This document shows positions 1 through 11,584 of a stretch of 64,000 nt of DNA, one piece after another (position 1 is the first letter of the stretch; each line of letters starts with the position of its first letter). The position numbers were made by a program, and so were the translations under genes. Under the pieces are notes generated by a model. The model searched no databases, was not told the DNA's origin, and saw nothing but the letters and a program-made list of their open reading frames with translations. Source of the stretch: Dastarcus helophoroides (Eukaryota > Arthropoda > Insecta > Coleoptera > Bothrideridae). The stretch spans positions 32,781,578 through 32,845,577 of the forward strand of contig CM053328.1 in NCBI GenBank assembly GCA_028583605.1, in the 5' to 3' direction.

Positions 1-37
1 AAAGAAAAATTTATTTAAAATTCTAAAGTATTTTTAC

Positions 38-1435
38 CTAATTGTAAAGTTGTATAATTCACCCGAAATTTATCATCAGTTCCCAAATCAGAACCGTAAT
101 GAAATTTTAACCATAGGAAGTTATAAGTACTTGTAATGGTCCCAGGAGGGGTACAATATTTTCCAATCAATGTATTATTTTCAGTAGGACTATCAGCGAT
201 CTGGAAAATTAAAATATTCAACGATGTTAAAGATTAAAAAACATAATATAATTGTACACTTAGTTCGTAACTTGAATTATAAACTATAGATGTTTAAAAT
301 TAAACCTAAAAGTGTTCCATTTTTGTTAAAGTGAAAATTTTGTATATTGTTAAACGCTTTATGATACATCATAAACCTTCAATCGAGCTTAAGTTTAAGG
401 CAAACTTTTGTAAGTTATCAAAATTAATATTGTTTGCAATATAATTATTATCGTGAGTAAAGTTGTCGTGCCTTATAATAAATGAAAATAGGAATTCAAA
501 ATTTAATTTAATGGAACAATTTTTTGTTTTTAATCTGTGCGAGTAGATTTTTTAAATTATTTTTTCATAAATCTTCTTGATGGAAAATTGGTTTCGAACA
601 AATACGTACCGATAAATAATTTGAACATGTGCCATTGTCATTTCTTGGGAATTTATCTACTACCACTTCGATAACTGTCCCCATTGGTTGCTCAATTTCA
701 TATATACAGTCACGATTTATCCAAAAGGTGTCAAACTTTCTGGATTCGATAACTCCAGAAGGCGAGGTAAAAATACTGGCACATACTGTAAATAAAGAAT
801 TTTTTTATACACTACAATCAGTACATAGACATCACCTAATATTTTATATTGAAATATTTTAAATAAGTGATAAAAAAGCTTTATATATTCAAAAACTTTT
901 TCATGCCAAAGTTTAAATATACCAACAGAAATTGTAAGTTATATTAAGTATTTTCTGAATGTTAATAAACATAATTTAAATTTGAAGGGGGAGAACTTTT
1001 AATAAGATTTGATTTTTACTTACTTGCTTCATAAGCAATTTTAAATGTTCCGCCCGAGCTACGTGTTGTGGTCGAAAAAACTATTAATAATTCATTATGA
1101 TCTGAGAAAAATGGTGGTGGAAGCTCTATTCCACAATATTGAATAATCTTAGGAGAATCTATTGTATCGCCAGTATAAATCTAAAATAAAATATCTTCAT
1201 TTTACTAAAATACCTTGTCTCTACTCACTTACTTTGATATAATCCAAGCAAGAGCGTTTATTTCCAGTAAGCATCGTAGACAAAGAAAATTCCAAAAAGG
1301 TAAGCTTTAATTTCAAACCTTTGGGCAATTTGATTTTATAGGAACAAATTACATTCTTAGGTACTTCACCGTTTACGGTTGGAGAGGTAATTTCTCCCAG
1401 TGATTGTGTATAAAGTCCTCCACATCCTGGCAGCC
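38..1435 (-). CDS. Cubn: Cubilin gene 1 exons 17-20: CUB3 and CUB4
   Basis: CUB3 is encoded by 1233-1435 (PGCGGLYTQ ... ITSPTV ... CSYKI ... CLDYIK) and 1024-1180 ([11 protein letters not shown] ... YCG). CUB4 is encoded by 610-785 (starting [11 protein letters not shown]) and 38-200 (ending before GTAAAA). Exon-boundary positions repeat from CUB to CUB, the second exon each time starting at the xYxG strand. The gene continues beyond the left edge, where more than twenty further CUBs would be expected from family length. Confidence 0.87.
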
Positions 1436-4400
1436 CTAAAACAAACTTCATCACTTATATTTATTATTTTATATTTCAATAATTAGTTTGCCAATAATGC
1501 TCATTTTTGGTTTAGCTGAGTTTTATAACATCACAAATGTAATGGTTGATCAAGTGATTAATTATATGTCAATTTTTGTAAGTTATAGCCATTTGCATTA
1601 TGTGATACCGCGCGCGCCCACGCATGTTAATTTTTTTTGTCATTATAGTTCCAGATATAAATTGACTTTTGCTTGGAAATAAGGCTGTAGAGGATAATTC
1701 CAAACAATTATGGTCCAAATGAAACCTATTTCTGGACCCCAATCGCCAGTGTGAACATAAATTTACTTTAATATCTATTTTTTCCTACAAATGTTATATT
1801 TTGTCTACCTTCCTTATTAAGTAAATTGTTAATTTTTGAATGGTTGATTGGTTGGTGCTTGATCTGGCAACATCTTATAATTAATAATAAAGTCAGTCGA
1901 GAAATCTTCTGTCGTCAATATTTAATTTATTTCTCCATTGTAGGACTTGTGGTCTTCTTAGAATAACAATGGGATTATTAACATAAAAATTTAACTTTGA
2001 GTCTTCTTAGGATTACATAAGGAGATTATAAAAAAAAATCTGATAGATATGAGATGAAAAACGAGGGGTGAATCTCTGCGAAAGATTTGTCGGGTAATGA
2101 ATAGTTTTCAAATCATCTAGATCTAGATTATTTTTAGATGGTTTCCAGTGATGTTTAAGTCGCACAAGATGTTTGCAATTTCTGACAATTTGATCTTAAA
2201 GGTGACTGAAAAGAACATTGTGTTATCTTATAAAGAAGAAAAACCGGAGAAACTCCTTCAAATGGTCTAAATAAAGTAAATTATTGTGAATTCGTACGAA
2301 GATTTGCTTCCCCAAGAATTTATTCAAATTATAACAGCAGGTTGATAAAAGCACAATATTAGTAAAATAAGTTTTGATGATAATAAATAAAACGATATAA
2401 AAATCTTGTCCTTTGAAACCAAGAAAGATTACAAAACAGAACAATAGTTGGATAGCATAATGGGTCCGGAAAGGGTGGCCTAACTGATGGTCTAAACTTT
2501 AGGCAACCCACAACGGATCCAGAATAGTTGCTCTAGATTAGAGCATAATTGTTGTGTTATTTTATCTTGCTTGCTTGCAAGGGATAAGATTTGTATATCA
2601 TTCTTTGAAGATAACCAAGGAGCAGCCCCTTCCATCGTCTAATACAAAAAAAAAAAAATCTTCTAAACCAAGTTCTTCCTTTATCAAACATTTAACCAAT
2701 AGAAATTGTAGTTACAATTTGGGCTCATACCCCAAATTTTAATCAATATTTCTTACCTTCAATAACGTCATAACCAATTAGAAAACCACCATGTGTTTCT
2801 TTTCTGCCCGATTTGAAATAAACAGATACTTCTGATCCTATAGATTTGAGTTCCGTAGGAAACGAAGGGTCACAAATTTTGAGTAAGGTTCTTAAATCTG
2901 TTTCAAACTACAAGAATTGTATAAATTAGTTAGTAATTTACGCAAAATTATTTATCCTGTACCGAAATGTAGGCGCTACTACAAGAGCTGTCGTTTCCGA
3001 TTTGGAGATTGTAAAAATGAAATTGAATGATCTTTCCCGGGGGAGCTATTAACTTCCAAAAACAGTATCTAGGGAAGAAATAATGAAATAAAAGTTCTTT
3101 CACATTTTCAACGTATACACATACATATCCTTTGGATAATTTTCTGGAAATCCTGGTGACCACAACCTACCAGAAGAAATAACCTCTCTTACTTCACCGC
3201 ATTCTACAAACCAAAAAATATAAATTACACCTCATCAAATATTTGTAACCTACTCGGCTTCGTTGAATTCCATATAAGTTCGAACTGATCTGATATAAGT
3301 GCAGCTGATTGAAGCTTCACATATACTAAATTATGTGAGGATATAATTGTGCCATTCATGGGTTTGGTTGCGCCGCAGAATTTACCATAGCTTTGAAAGT
3401 TCGAATCGCGACCATCATGAATCTGCAAATATCTCACTAGGATTTAGATATCATATGTTGGATTTTCACTTACTTCCAAATATTCTGTACAAGTTTCTTT
3501 CTTCACACCGATGGAAAATTTGGTAAATGTTATGTTAATAGCCGTTGATGGGCTAGTTTCTATAGTCCAAGAGCAACTGTTGTTCATATATTGCATGCGT
3601 TCACTTGGATATCTTAACAAACCGGTGTCGGAAGTAAGTTTTCCTCCACAAGCTTCCAGAAAAAGGTAAAAATTAATTTTCGATTTAAGTTGGGATAATT
3701 TAAGACTATTAATTTACCTTGTCTTTCAGTTTCGCACCATTTTCCCGTGAAGGATGACGTACAGATACATTTAGCTAAGGTATTGATAACTTTGCAAGTT
3801 CCACCGTTGAAACATTGTATTTCTTTACACAAGTCTATTACTTCAACCTCATCACAATGTTTCCCTATAAAGATTGTTGATCAGAGATTTTGGAAAACCA
3901 TGATGATGCAAATGTTACCAAAATAACCTTTAGAGCATTGGCATCGATATTCTCCGGTTAAATTTGGTATGCACTCCCCATGTTTGCACGGATTTGGTAT
4001 ACAGGCAGGACTAGATGAATATAATTTGCATCCGTCAAGACCAAAGCCAGTACCGTAATAACCAGAAGGACAAACACATTGAACGTATGTTGGACTGATT
4101 GCTAAAAATGTTGATAGTTAATAAATAATTAACGTAAACTTTACTACTAATATATAATTGCTGGATCTTGCTCATTGAAAACGCATTTATTATTTAGGCA
4201 CCAGTTACCTTTTCTCTAATTTTTAGGGTTGTAAACTATTTTTAGGAAGCTTTGATTAAATTAAGTGGTCGACTCGAGCTAAATACGTTATTCATTAAAG
4301 CACATATTTCAGTTTCTCTTTAAAATACCGATCATTCTCTTAATAAACATGAAGTTATCTAAAGAAGTAACGTCCACTAAAAACTCATCAAAAGGTACCT

Positions 4401-7400
4401 TTGCCCACATGATAAGTCAGATCAGATTGTTTGGATTTGATAATTCTTCTGAGTAATGATTTCTTTAAGGAGAATTCTGATTCGGAACCTGTTCTTCTCA
4501 TGAAGAAGAAGTGAAGAAGAAAACTGGCATTCTTTTTGATATTTCAGGTGACAAGCAAGTAAACTAATGTCGAGAGAATCAGAAGTTAAGGCACAGTCGA
4601 ATCCACGGCGCATTTACTTTATAAAATAATATATAAGTAACCATTGAAACAAACGGTCCGTTGAAAATTGTTAATGGTTAAAGTGTATTTAATTTTTTTT
4701 TACATAATGTATCTATTTTCTCATCATTATGATGTACCTGGCAGATGAATACATTGTGCTAGTGAATTGCAGCCTCCATTGTTGATATTACAAATCCCTT
4801 GATAAGTGCATGTGGTACCATGGCCTACATATCCAGAGGGACATTCCCCACATGTTCTAGAACCCTTAAATGTTTACATATTTATAAATTTTGACACACT
4901 AATAATAAAATAAACAAAACTTACAGGAGTATTTATGCACTTAACTAGAGGATTTAAACTACAACCACCATTAAACATTTCGCACTCATTAATGTCATTG
5001 CAATAATAGCCATTTCCAGTGTAGCCTGTAAGAAATCAGATTATGGTGGCGATAATGCAAATACAGATTTCTTATTTTGAAAAGAGAAATCAAATATTAA
5101 GTTATCAAACAGGATTATTCCGTTAACTAAACTCTCATTGTATAATTACAGAAATACCAAATTTAAAATGGCACAGATGGCAGCTTGACTCCTAGCCAGA
5201 AACGGTAATTTCTATTTTTTCTAATACCTGCATTAACAATATCTCAAATAGAACTACATAAATCTTAGAGACTGGTGCAACGAAAATAGAAGAAGAACCG
5301 TCCCAAAGACTAAACCTTGTAAGGTACTGCTACATCAGTCAACACTAGAAAGTCTATTAGACACCAACCTATTGTAAACTAAAGAACACTTTCTTTGATA
5401 GAGATGGGTTTGAAAGAGTATTACTGCAACTTTCTTGTATCCCGCTACAAAGGCAAAAATATGCCGGAAGCTCACATATACCATTGGGTGTCCTTCTAGA
5501 GAAAAGACTTATAACGAACAACTTTAGAAGGTGTTAAAGTATTTGGAATGATGCTTGTCGACCAAAAGAACACATATTGGAGAATTAACCGAGGATATAC
5601 AGGGTGTTTAGAAGCAGATGAAAGTCATCTAATGTACCCATTCTCAAAAAGAGGATTGCCCAAGGGCAAATTTTTTTACGGTGAATCCTAGGTACTAACC
5701 TAGCACAGTCATTGGGATAGTCTGTCCAAAGGACAATCTTTGGTTTTTCAACAAAATTCTACTAACCAAATGACAAAGGTTTCTTCCTGTATTGATATAA
5801 TTCAATAGACCTGATCTGAGGCAGTCCACTACAAATTAGGAACTGAAACTGAAAGCGATCGTGAATATAAATAACATATCGGTTCCAGCGTCGTGAACAT
5901 TTTATAAAATCAATCAAAAAAATAGACGGCAGCTCTCTATAATATCATACCAATACCTACCTTGTGGACATGGAGCACAGTGATATGTTCCTGGTAGGTT
6001 AATACACTTAACTGGGGGATTTGTCGAGCATGGAGGATTTGATTCCGTGCATTCATCAACATCAAGATCACATCTTTGGGTAATTGGATTATTTTTCCAT
6101 CCCTATAAGGAAATAAAAGAGATTTAAGGCTAACTGATTTCTACACCTACTTGTTCACAAAGGCATTTGTACCCCAAATCATTATTATCTGGAATGCAAG
6201 TCCCATGATCTCCGCAGAGTCTGACGGGCGATCCAGAGTTGCAGTCGTGACTTCGAGATGTACAATGTACACCAAACCAACCTGGGGAGCAATAACACCT
6301 AAAAAATTATTGTTTATTCGAAAACTATGTCATTTTTGGCAATGTATTACTCATATGATCCTGGAGTATTTCTACATGTTGCACCATTTTGGCAACCCAA
6401 GTCTGTACCATGGAACACAACGCATTCATTAACATCCTCTTCACATGTAGGACCCTAAATTATTAAACCTTAGATTTAACTTGAAAAAATTTGATAGGTT
6501 ACCTCCCAGCCTTCTGGACAAAAGCAGGTGAAACTGTCATACATATCAATACAAGTACCTCCGCGCTGGCAAGGGTTACTGGAACATTCATTTCGTTTTA
6601 ATAACTTATTTATTCTCCTAATACTTCTGGATAGATCCTTCAGAGATGATTTAAGTCGATCTACAGAAGTTAAGAGTCCCTGAAATATCCCGGATATTAT
6701 CGATCTGTTAACAAGTTTACTTTTTTCTAAAATGTTCAGTGATTTGAAAAATTCTCTTTCCAATCCAGCATTCATTATAAACTTTAAGGTGCTTCGTAGG
6801 TACGTAGTCATCAACTCAATGAACAACAAATTTATCTAATTTTATTTTAAAGTAAATATAGTGTATGATCAATTTTAACTGGGCGTTTTATATTCAACTG
6901 ATTAAATTGGAAAACCCTTTACTTACTGGACATTGTGAACTACTTATGTTCTTATTTTCTAGACCTCTCAGGCGCTGCAAAATTCCCCCTTCTCCATTTA
7001 TCAATTCCTCGTGTGACTCTATCCTCTGAGCCGAAGATACATAATTTGATTCATATTTCTGCACTGCCGCAGTCACTGTTTGAACCTAAAATGTATTTGT
7101 GAAGCGTTTAAGGACAATTTTCTCTATTAAACCACTTTAACGATTGTTGTTTAAAATCTAAATGTTACCTGTTTGGACAGTATTAGGGATTAGTTAACAT
7201 CTCAATCGAAAATAATTGAAAAAAATTGAGGACCAATTATTTGCCAACACATTAATAACTAGCTGCAAGAAACTAATTTGAGTTTTAATGGTGGTATATT
7301 TTCGTAATGTGCAAAAACGAACATGTTCGACATATCTGGTTTAATATTATTTCGATAAAAGCAAAAATTGTGCTATGGTTGACACAGAAAAAATCTATAT

Positions 7401-9503
7401 TGATTATTTGAGAAAATTAACATCTTGTAATTGATTTCAAAGACTAGACGTTGTGGTTTTTCCTCCAACTTTAAATATTGGACAAAAACAAATTAAATCG
7501 GTTCAGCTTTTAAGTGGCAAAAGAGTCACGGAAGATTGCTTTAAAAAGTTCAACAAAATGTGAATATATTATTAATTAAATAATATTTTTTTTGGATAAC
7601 AATATTCTTGCTGATAAAAAATAGAAAATTAGGAGTCACGAAGTATGGCAAAAAGTCATTGAACAGAATGGAAACTGAAATACAAATTTTATCCCCCGAA
7701 ACCAAGAGAGATACATCTCTCTGAAGATCATTGCTTTCCTATCAAAACGCGTTAGAGCAACCTTTATTGTGTTTTTTAATATTTCTTGGTTTCAGGGGAA
7801 CAAGATTTGTATTTCAATTTTTGAAGATAACCAAAAACCTACATCAAAAAAATGCATGGAAATGATTCAAGTTCATTTTTTATATAAAAATTTGTGTCAT
7901 ATCACATTAAGAAGTTAAATTACTTTCTTGCAAAATCAACACATGAGATACTTACTGCTTTAATTGAGCTAGAAATATCTAGATCATTTAAATTGATCCG
8001 TCCTCTACCTTTTGCTTGAAAATGTATATTCTTATGTTCTGCTGACCAAATATATAAATCTCCATCTTCGAGTACTATTTGAGGTCTAGAAAAAATATTT
8101 TGCTCCTTTGAAGATTGTGAGATATTTGCTGTGTAAAGTTATTTGTTGATATTTGTTTCTATTTAACCTTCCAGATTCTGCTCAAGTTTAATTTTATTTA
8201 TAAAAGAACTGGCCCATTCCTTAAATATTTCCACAACTACATTGGTAATTATTTGGCATTTTTTGCAATTTTACTTTCACGGAAACTTTCATAAAGCTAA
8301 TTTACAAGAAGAGTATTGGTTTGTTTTAATTTCCCTGATTTTTTGATCTTTAGTTGCTGCTGATTGTGGGTCAAAATTTTTTTAATCTAGTTCTTGATAG
8401 TTTTAAAATATTATGGTTGTAATGATAGCTAAGGTTTCTAAGGTTATTTTAGATTCAGTGTTATCTAAAATAATAATTTAATTAAATTACGAGCAGGAGA
8501 ATGTTCAATGTAAAGTAAGTTTAATAACCTTATGAAAATGCAACTGAAAGTTTTTTTTTTATTTTTTTCTTCTACCTGTGACACAAGAGTTTGTTGATAT
8601 TTGTCTCTATTTAACCTTCCAGATTCTGGTCAAGTTTAATTTTATTTATCAAAGAACTGGCTCATTCTTAAATATTTTCACAAACATTGGTAATTAATTT
8701 GGCATTTTTTGCAATTTTGCTTTCACGGGAAATTTCATAAAGCTAATTTACAAGAAGAGTATTGAATTGTTTTAATTTCTCTGGTTTTTCAATTTTTAGT
8801 TGCTGCTGATTGTGAGTCAACATTTTTTAAATCTATTCCTTGATAGCTTTAAACTGTTAAGGTTGTAATGATATCTAAAGTTTCTACGGCTATTTGAGAT
8901 TCAGTGTTATCTAAAAACAATAATTTAATTAAATTAGAAGAAGGAGAATTTTAAATGTAAAGTAAGTTTAATAACCTCACGAAAATGCAATTGAAAGGTT
9001 TTTTTTTAATTTGTTCTATCTGTGGCATATTTTACTTTTAGGGCGAGATCATTTAATCTTTTACCTCAAAAAATGTAATTTAAATAAGTATTTATAGTTA
9101 GTAAAAACGCTTTTTTAATCATTAAAAAAATTAAAAAACTAAATGTACAAGTAGCCACATTGTACTTTATCTAGAGATGAATGAATTTCATAATAATTAC
9201 TATTACTTTAATTCACCAAGCACGTTAAATCAACATACTCCTATTAAGTTACAGATAAAATTTCAGTCTACTGACGCTCATTCATATAATAACATGAAAA
9301 GTATTAGCAATTATTATAAATAAAGTACTAATAAGAAACGAAAATCCACATCAAAAGTAGAAAAATATATGATTTGGTTAAACCATCAAGGAGAGAAAAA
9401 GGAACTGTAAAAAAATCCTTTTTCTTATTACTTACTGTGGTTGATAAATATCCACGCCGAAACTTAGAAATACTTGCATAAAAAACAACACGAGACCCAA
9501 CAT
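38..9503 (-). CDS. Cubn: Cubilin (gene 1), N-terminal part, 3' end off window
   Basis: Peripheral endocytic receptor; in animals cubilin binds many ligands through CUB domains and is anchored and internalised with amnionless. Twenty exons, all with GT-AG borders and continuous phase: 9436-9503, 7956-8085, 6927-7085, 6503-6679, 6351-6454, 6151-6298, 5961-6102, 4925-5025, 4738-4864, 3928-4101, 3718-3864, 3474-3652, 3254-3422, 3125-3203, 2963-3068, 2757-2907, 1233-1435, 1024-1180, 610-785, 38-200. Order: signal peptide, cubilin-specific N-terminus (residues about 20-65), coiled coil (about 66-150), eight EGF repeats (about 153-492), CUB1-CUB4 (about 493-953). This is the order and EGF number of vertebrate cubilin. 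The last visible exon ends in phase 1, so coding continues left of position 1. The start is the only ATG giving a signal peptide in phase with exon 2. A second cubilin-like gene ends 13.5 kb upstream. Confidence 0.93.
201..609. other. Intron of cubilin gene 1, nothing recognised
   Basis: A 409-bp AT-rich intron between the two CUB4 exons. Canonical GT donor at 609 and AG acceptor at 201 on the minus strand. No open frame, repeat family or RNA gene was recognised. Confidence 0.6.
1436..2756. other. Intron with decayed family-A palindrome remnant
   Basis: Intron between CUB2 and CUB3 of gene 1. Positions about 2395-2620 contain degraded inverted copies of the repeat found intact at 30165-30418 (AATCTTGTCC, GAAACCAAGAAAGATT, and on the right GATTTGTAT and GAAGATAACCAAGGA). 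The rest is AT-rich DNA in which I see nothing. Confidence 0.45.
2757..3652 (-). CDS. Cubn: Cubilin gene 1 exons 12-16: CUB1 and CUB2
   Basis: CUB1 is built from exons 3474-3652 (ACGGKL ... CSWTIE ... CTEYLE) and 3254-3422 (IHDGRDSN ... GKFCG). CUB2 is built from 3125-3203 (CGEVRE ... SPGFPENYP), 2963-3068 ([12 protein letters not shown]) and 2757-2907. Both keep the CUB pattern C-G, S-P-x-x-P/Y-P, C-x-W, the second cysteine pair and the closing G-F strand. CUB1 lacks a clean SPGYP motif after its first cysteine, having LRYPSE instead. Confidence 0.88.
3718..6454 (-). CDS. Cubn: Cubilin gene 1 exons 5-11: EGF repeats 2-8
   Basis: Seven exons encode seven further EGF-like repeats. Three have the calcium-binding EGF start D-V/I-N/D-E-C (DVNEC near 6430, DVDEC near 6060, DINEC near 4995). 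Most exon borders fall inside or between cysteine pairs. The seventh repeat is short between its last cysteines (CSKGKHC at the 3928/3864 junction) but the frame is open and the splice sites are good. The eighth (CFNGGTC ... GKWC) directly precedes CUB1. An EGF count of eight equals that of vertebrate cubilin. Confidence 0.88.
4102..4737. other. Intron of cubilin gene 1, nothing recognised
   Basis: A 636-bp intron inside the sixth EGF repeat. The open frame at 4422-4613 (minus strand) has no match I recognise and no supporting context; the rest is unremarkable AT-rich sequence. Confidence 0.5.
5026..5960. other. Intron of cubilin gene 1, nothing firmly recognised
   Basis: A 935-bp intron between the fourth and fifth EGF repeats. 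Its base composition is less AT-rich than neighbouring introns, which hints at an old inserted element, but no intact frame, terminal repeat or target duplication was found. Confidence 0.4.
6503..8085 (-). CDS. Cubn: Cubilin gene 1 exons 2-4: trimerisation region and EGF1
   Basis: Exon 2 (7956-8085) encodes a stretch with GDLYIW and GRINLNDLD, which aligns by eye with the vertebrate cubilin segment just after its signal peptide, where the family has a conserved G-x-I/L-x-LND motif. Exons 3 (6927-7085) and 4 (6503-6679) encode about 80 mostly charged, heptad-like residues followed by the first EGF repeat ([12 protein letters not shown] ... CFCPEGW). In the family this region trimerises the receptor and carries the amnionless-binding part; that role is inferred here from homology. 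Confidence 0.88.
7676..7845. repeat. Family-A palindrome with degraded hammerhead-like core
   Basis: Inverted arms: left TACAAATTTTATCCCCCGAA and ACCAAGAGAG, right TTTCTTGGTTTCAGGGGAAC and GATTTGTATTTCAATTTTTG. Between them is CTGAAGA (7721-7727) followed by a decayed stem and CAAAACGCGTTAG. Lies in the 7086-7955 intron of gene 1; the rest of that intron shows nothing. Confidence 0.65.
8142..9010. repeat. Two-copy tandem duplication (unit about 448 bp) in cubilin intron 1
   Basis: Copy 1 (about 8142-8570) and copy 2 (about 8590-9010) begin TTTGTTGATATTTGT and run through shared blocks such as CTATTTAACCTTCCAGATTC and GCTAATTTACAAGAAGAGTA to a poly-T end. Copies differ by scattered substitutions and small indels. 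Intron 1 of gene 1 (8086-9435) holds nothing else recognisable. Confidence 0.8.
9436..9503 (-). CDS. Cubn: Cubilin gene 1 first exon: start codon and signal peptide
   Basis: The ATG is at 9503-9501. The exon encodes 22 residues beginning [16 protein letters not shown], a typical hydrophobic secretion signal, and ends after CCACA before a GTAAGT donor. Joining to exon 2 at 8085 (acceptor TTTTTTCTAG) restores the Q-P-Q-P run in frame. The true transcription start was not identified. Confidence 0.85.
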
Positions 9504-9990
9504 TTTAAATCAGGTACATCTTTCACGGCAAAATGGAACGAAACTAACATAAAACTCATCTGATTTTCCCACCTTATGTAATTTGAGCAGTTTTTGATAA
9601 AAAAATCACCGCGAAATAATCCAAATTGCAAATTACTACACTAGGGGCGTACTCTGCTTTAAATTTCACCTAACGCGAGGATAATTTATTAGTTTGTTGA
9701 ACTAGCCACACGGTGTCAGAAATTATGAAAGAAAAAGAATATGCTTTGCTGGTTAAATGCCGCTTGATTTGTAAAGAAATAAAATTCATAAATATCAGAT
9801 TTTCGATTTTACTCTTTAATAAGAACAAGAGCATATTGCAAATTTGCTATGTATTAAATACTAAGTGAATTTTAACTACAGAGAAATGTAATTTTGTTAT
9901 CTCGTTACTGTAAATTTAATTTTGAAAGTGGGCCCGAAAAAGTTGTGTGGATAATATACTTTTTCGCATTATAATCAGGCAACAGCGGTA
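9504..9990. other. 5' flank of cubilin gene 1
   Basis: Presumed promoter side of gene 1. It includes a GATA-type site (TGATAA at 9594-9599) about 90 bp upstream of the start codon; GATA factors are active in insect blood and nephrocyte lineages, but one short match proves nothing. No TATA box was recognised at a good distance. Confidence 0.25.
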
Positions 9991-10188
9991 ATGGATTGCA
10001 GAAAAAATCTAATGCAAACAATGCGAATTTTAAAAAAAATGCATGTTCTTGAGCGACATTTTTCAAAAAAACGTTTTAAGTTTAGTGAATCTATGAGAGA
10101 AGCTTGTGATGACCAAATTTTTTTAAACCATGTGTTGTTTACCGACGACTCATATTTTCATAATGACCGCAACCCCCAAATAGTTTGA
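9991..10188 (+). pseudogene. IS630/mariner-group transposase fragment
   Basis: A 65-codon frame ends in LNHVLFTDDSYFHNDRNPQIV-like sequence whose core, VLFTDDSYFHND, matches the first catalytic-aspartate region (xLFTDEsxFxxxG) of insect IS630/Tc1/mariner transposases. It stops right after this motif and neither the later DDE residues nor inverted ends were found. A decayed fragment. Confidence 0.45.
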
Positions 10189-11264
10189 AAAAATATGCTC
10201 TTGACTACTTCTTACGTACACTGCACGTTATTTTGATTTTGGGCTGTGAAATTCCATCCCTTGGACATTTACCATAAACACCAACCTAACTGCTTACAAA
10301 TGTTTAATAAGCATCCAAATTAAATAAGCTGGTTGTTTGAGCATTGAACATTAATTTTGTGGAAGGGTCGTCGCATTGTTAAATATTTATTTTTTATGAT
10401 TCATATCATACAGTTAATTATTTTTGTAAGATTTTAGCTCATTTATTTTTTAAAATGTTTGCTTTACTTTTTCTTATCAGACTAATTGAACAACAAAACC
10501 TAAATATGCCAATAGATGTCATTATTATTATGTTAAATTCAAGTTTTGGAAATACAAATAATTTTGCTGCGAAATAATAATTTTTTGATTTATTTTTAAT
10601 TAATTAGCGATGTTTCCTTTGGCCAATATACCTTATAATTGTATCTGCTAAGTGGGTGATAATACAATAATGATAAGCAAATATTGTCCCGTGAAGTCGA
10701 AAACTATTCTACTTAAAAACCTAAAGTTGGTTAACTCTTAAACTAAACCGAACATCCTGTACAGTTGAAAATATTCTACAAGGACACCCAATAAAAATAG
10801 AAACTACTTTTATAAAGCAGCATTTTTCCCAAAGTGACTTATAACGAAGCTATTCTTAAGTGATAAAGTGTCCGAGTTAAAATATTCGTTAATGCTGCTT
10901 TAACTCTAATAAATTTCTGGTCTATACATATATTTATTATAATCTAATAAAATCTAATGCTTGATAGATGTAAAGATAATAATAAAAAATCAAATCCTTT
11001 TAAATGTCAGTTCAACACAAACACTAGTAAAATCCTTAGTTTTAATATAATCTGCTTTAAGGAGATTTCACACAAAAATATTTATTTCCAAGCAAAAGGA
11101 CGATAAAAAAATGCTACTTATCCTATCAAAATTAAAATGTCAGTACAATTTTAATGTTTTTTTTTAACTGAATAACTGAAGAATTTGTTTTAGAATATAC
11201 TGTTTTGTATCAGCTGAATGTCTTAATGTTGCTATTTTTTCTGGAGAAGCAAAGCTAAATGCTT
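10189..11264. other. Intergenic AT-rich DNA, no gene seen
   Basis: About 1.1 kb between the transposase fragment and the small candidate gene. I see only AT-rich sequence, some of it probably transposon residue, with no convincing frame or terminal repeat. Confidence 0.4.
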
Positions 11265-11270
11265 TTTATT
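11265..11270 (-). terminator. Poly(A) signal AATAAA of the small candidate gene
   Basis: AATAAA on the minus strand directly follows the TGA stop. It supports a 3' end here, though such hexamers are frequent in AT-rich DNA. Confidence 0.35.
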
Positions 11271-11545
11271 TCACATAATAATCAAATAACCTGTAGCTAA
11301 TGCTGAAAAGTAGAACATCTCTCTCGAAGTAATTAACCGAACTAGATAAACGAGCACTAAGCGATCAGGAACTGACAAGGATATCTAATGTATATCAAAA
11401 TTGATATCAATAATTATAGTATTGAAATGCACTTATCATAAATTACCTTAGAATCTTCGAATTCTTTATCTATGGTTTTGAATGCTTGGGAGTATATCAC
11501 AAAGGTACACAAGAATACCAAACTTAGCAGAAGAAAGTATTTCAT
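11271..11545 (-). CDS. Candidate small secreted peptide gene (2 exons, 70 aa)
   Basis: Exon 1 (11447-11545) starts with ATG and encodes a strong signal peptide, MKYFLLLSLVFLCTFVIYSQ, then AFKTIDKEFEDSK before the donor AAG|GTAATT. After a 62-bp intron ending CATTAG, exon 2 (11271-11384) stays open in the same phase for 37 codons and ends TGA, immediately followed by AATAAA. A TATATAA box lies 33 bp upstream of the start codon. Mature part about 50 residues, no cysteines, rich in L, I, Y and R. No family recognised. Alternatively exon 1 could be an extra first exon of cubilin (it could join exon 3 in phase 0), or the second exon could be chance. Transcript evidence is needed to decide. Confidence 0.45.
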
Positions 11546-11577
11546 TGTGTTTGAAAGATGTGAGAAGGCTCAGTAGA

Positions 11578-11584
11578 TTATATA
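11578..11584 (-). promoter_or_regulatory. TATA box of the small candidate gene
   Basis: TATATAA on the minus strand, 33 bp upstream of the start codon. A TSS about 30 bp downstream would give a 5' leader of only about 10 nt, short but common in small insect secreted-protein genes. Confidence 0.4.

Noticed and set aside
6151..6432. 93-codon plus-strand open frame
   Set aside because: Antisense shadow of two EGF exons of cubilin gene 1, which have splice sites and cysteine patterns.
11447..11545. Signal-peptide exon as an alternative first exon of cubilin
   Set aside because: Possible in phase to exon 3, but a closer phase-matched second exon with stop and poly(A) signal exists, and cubilin already has its own signal exon. 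Kept only as an alternative.
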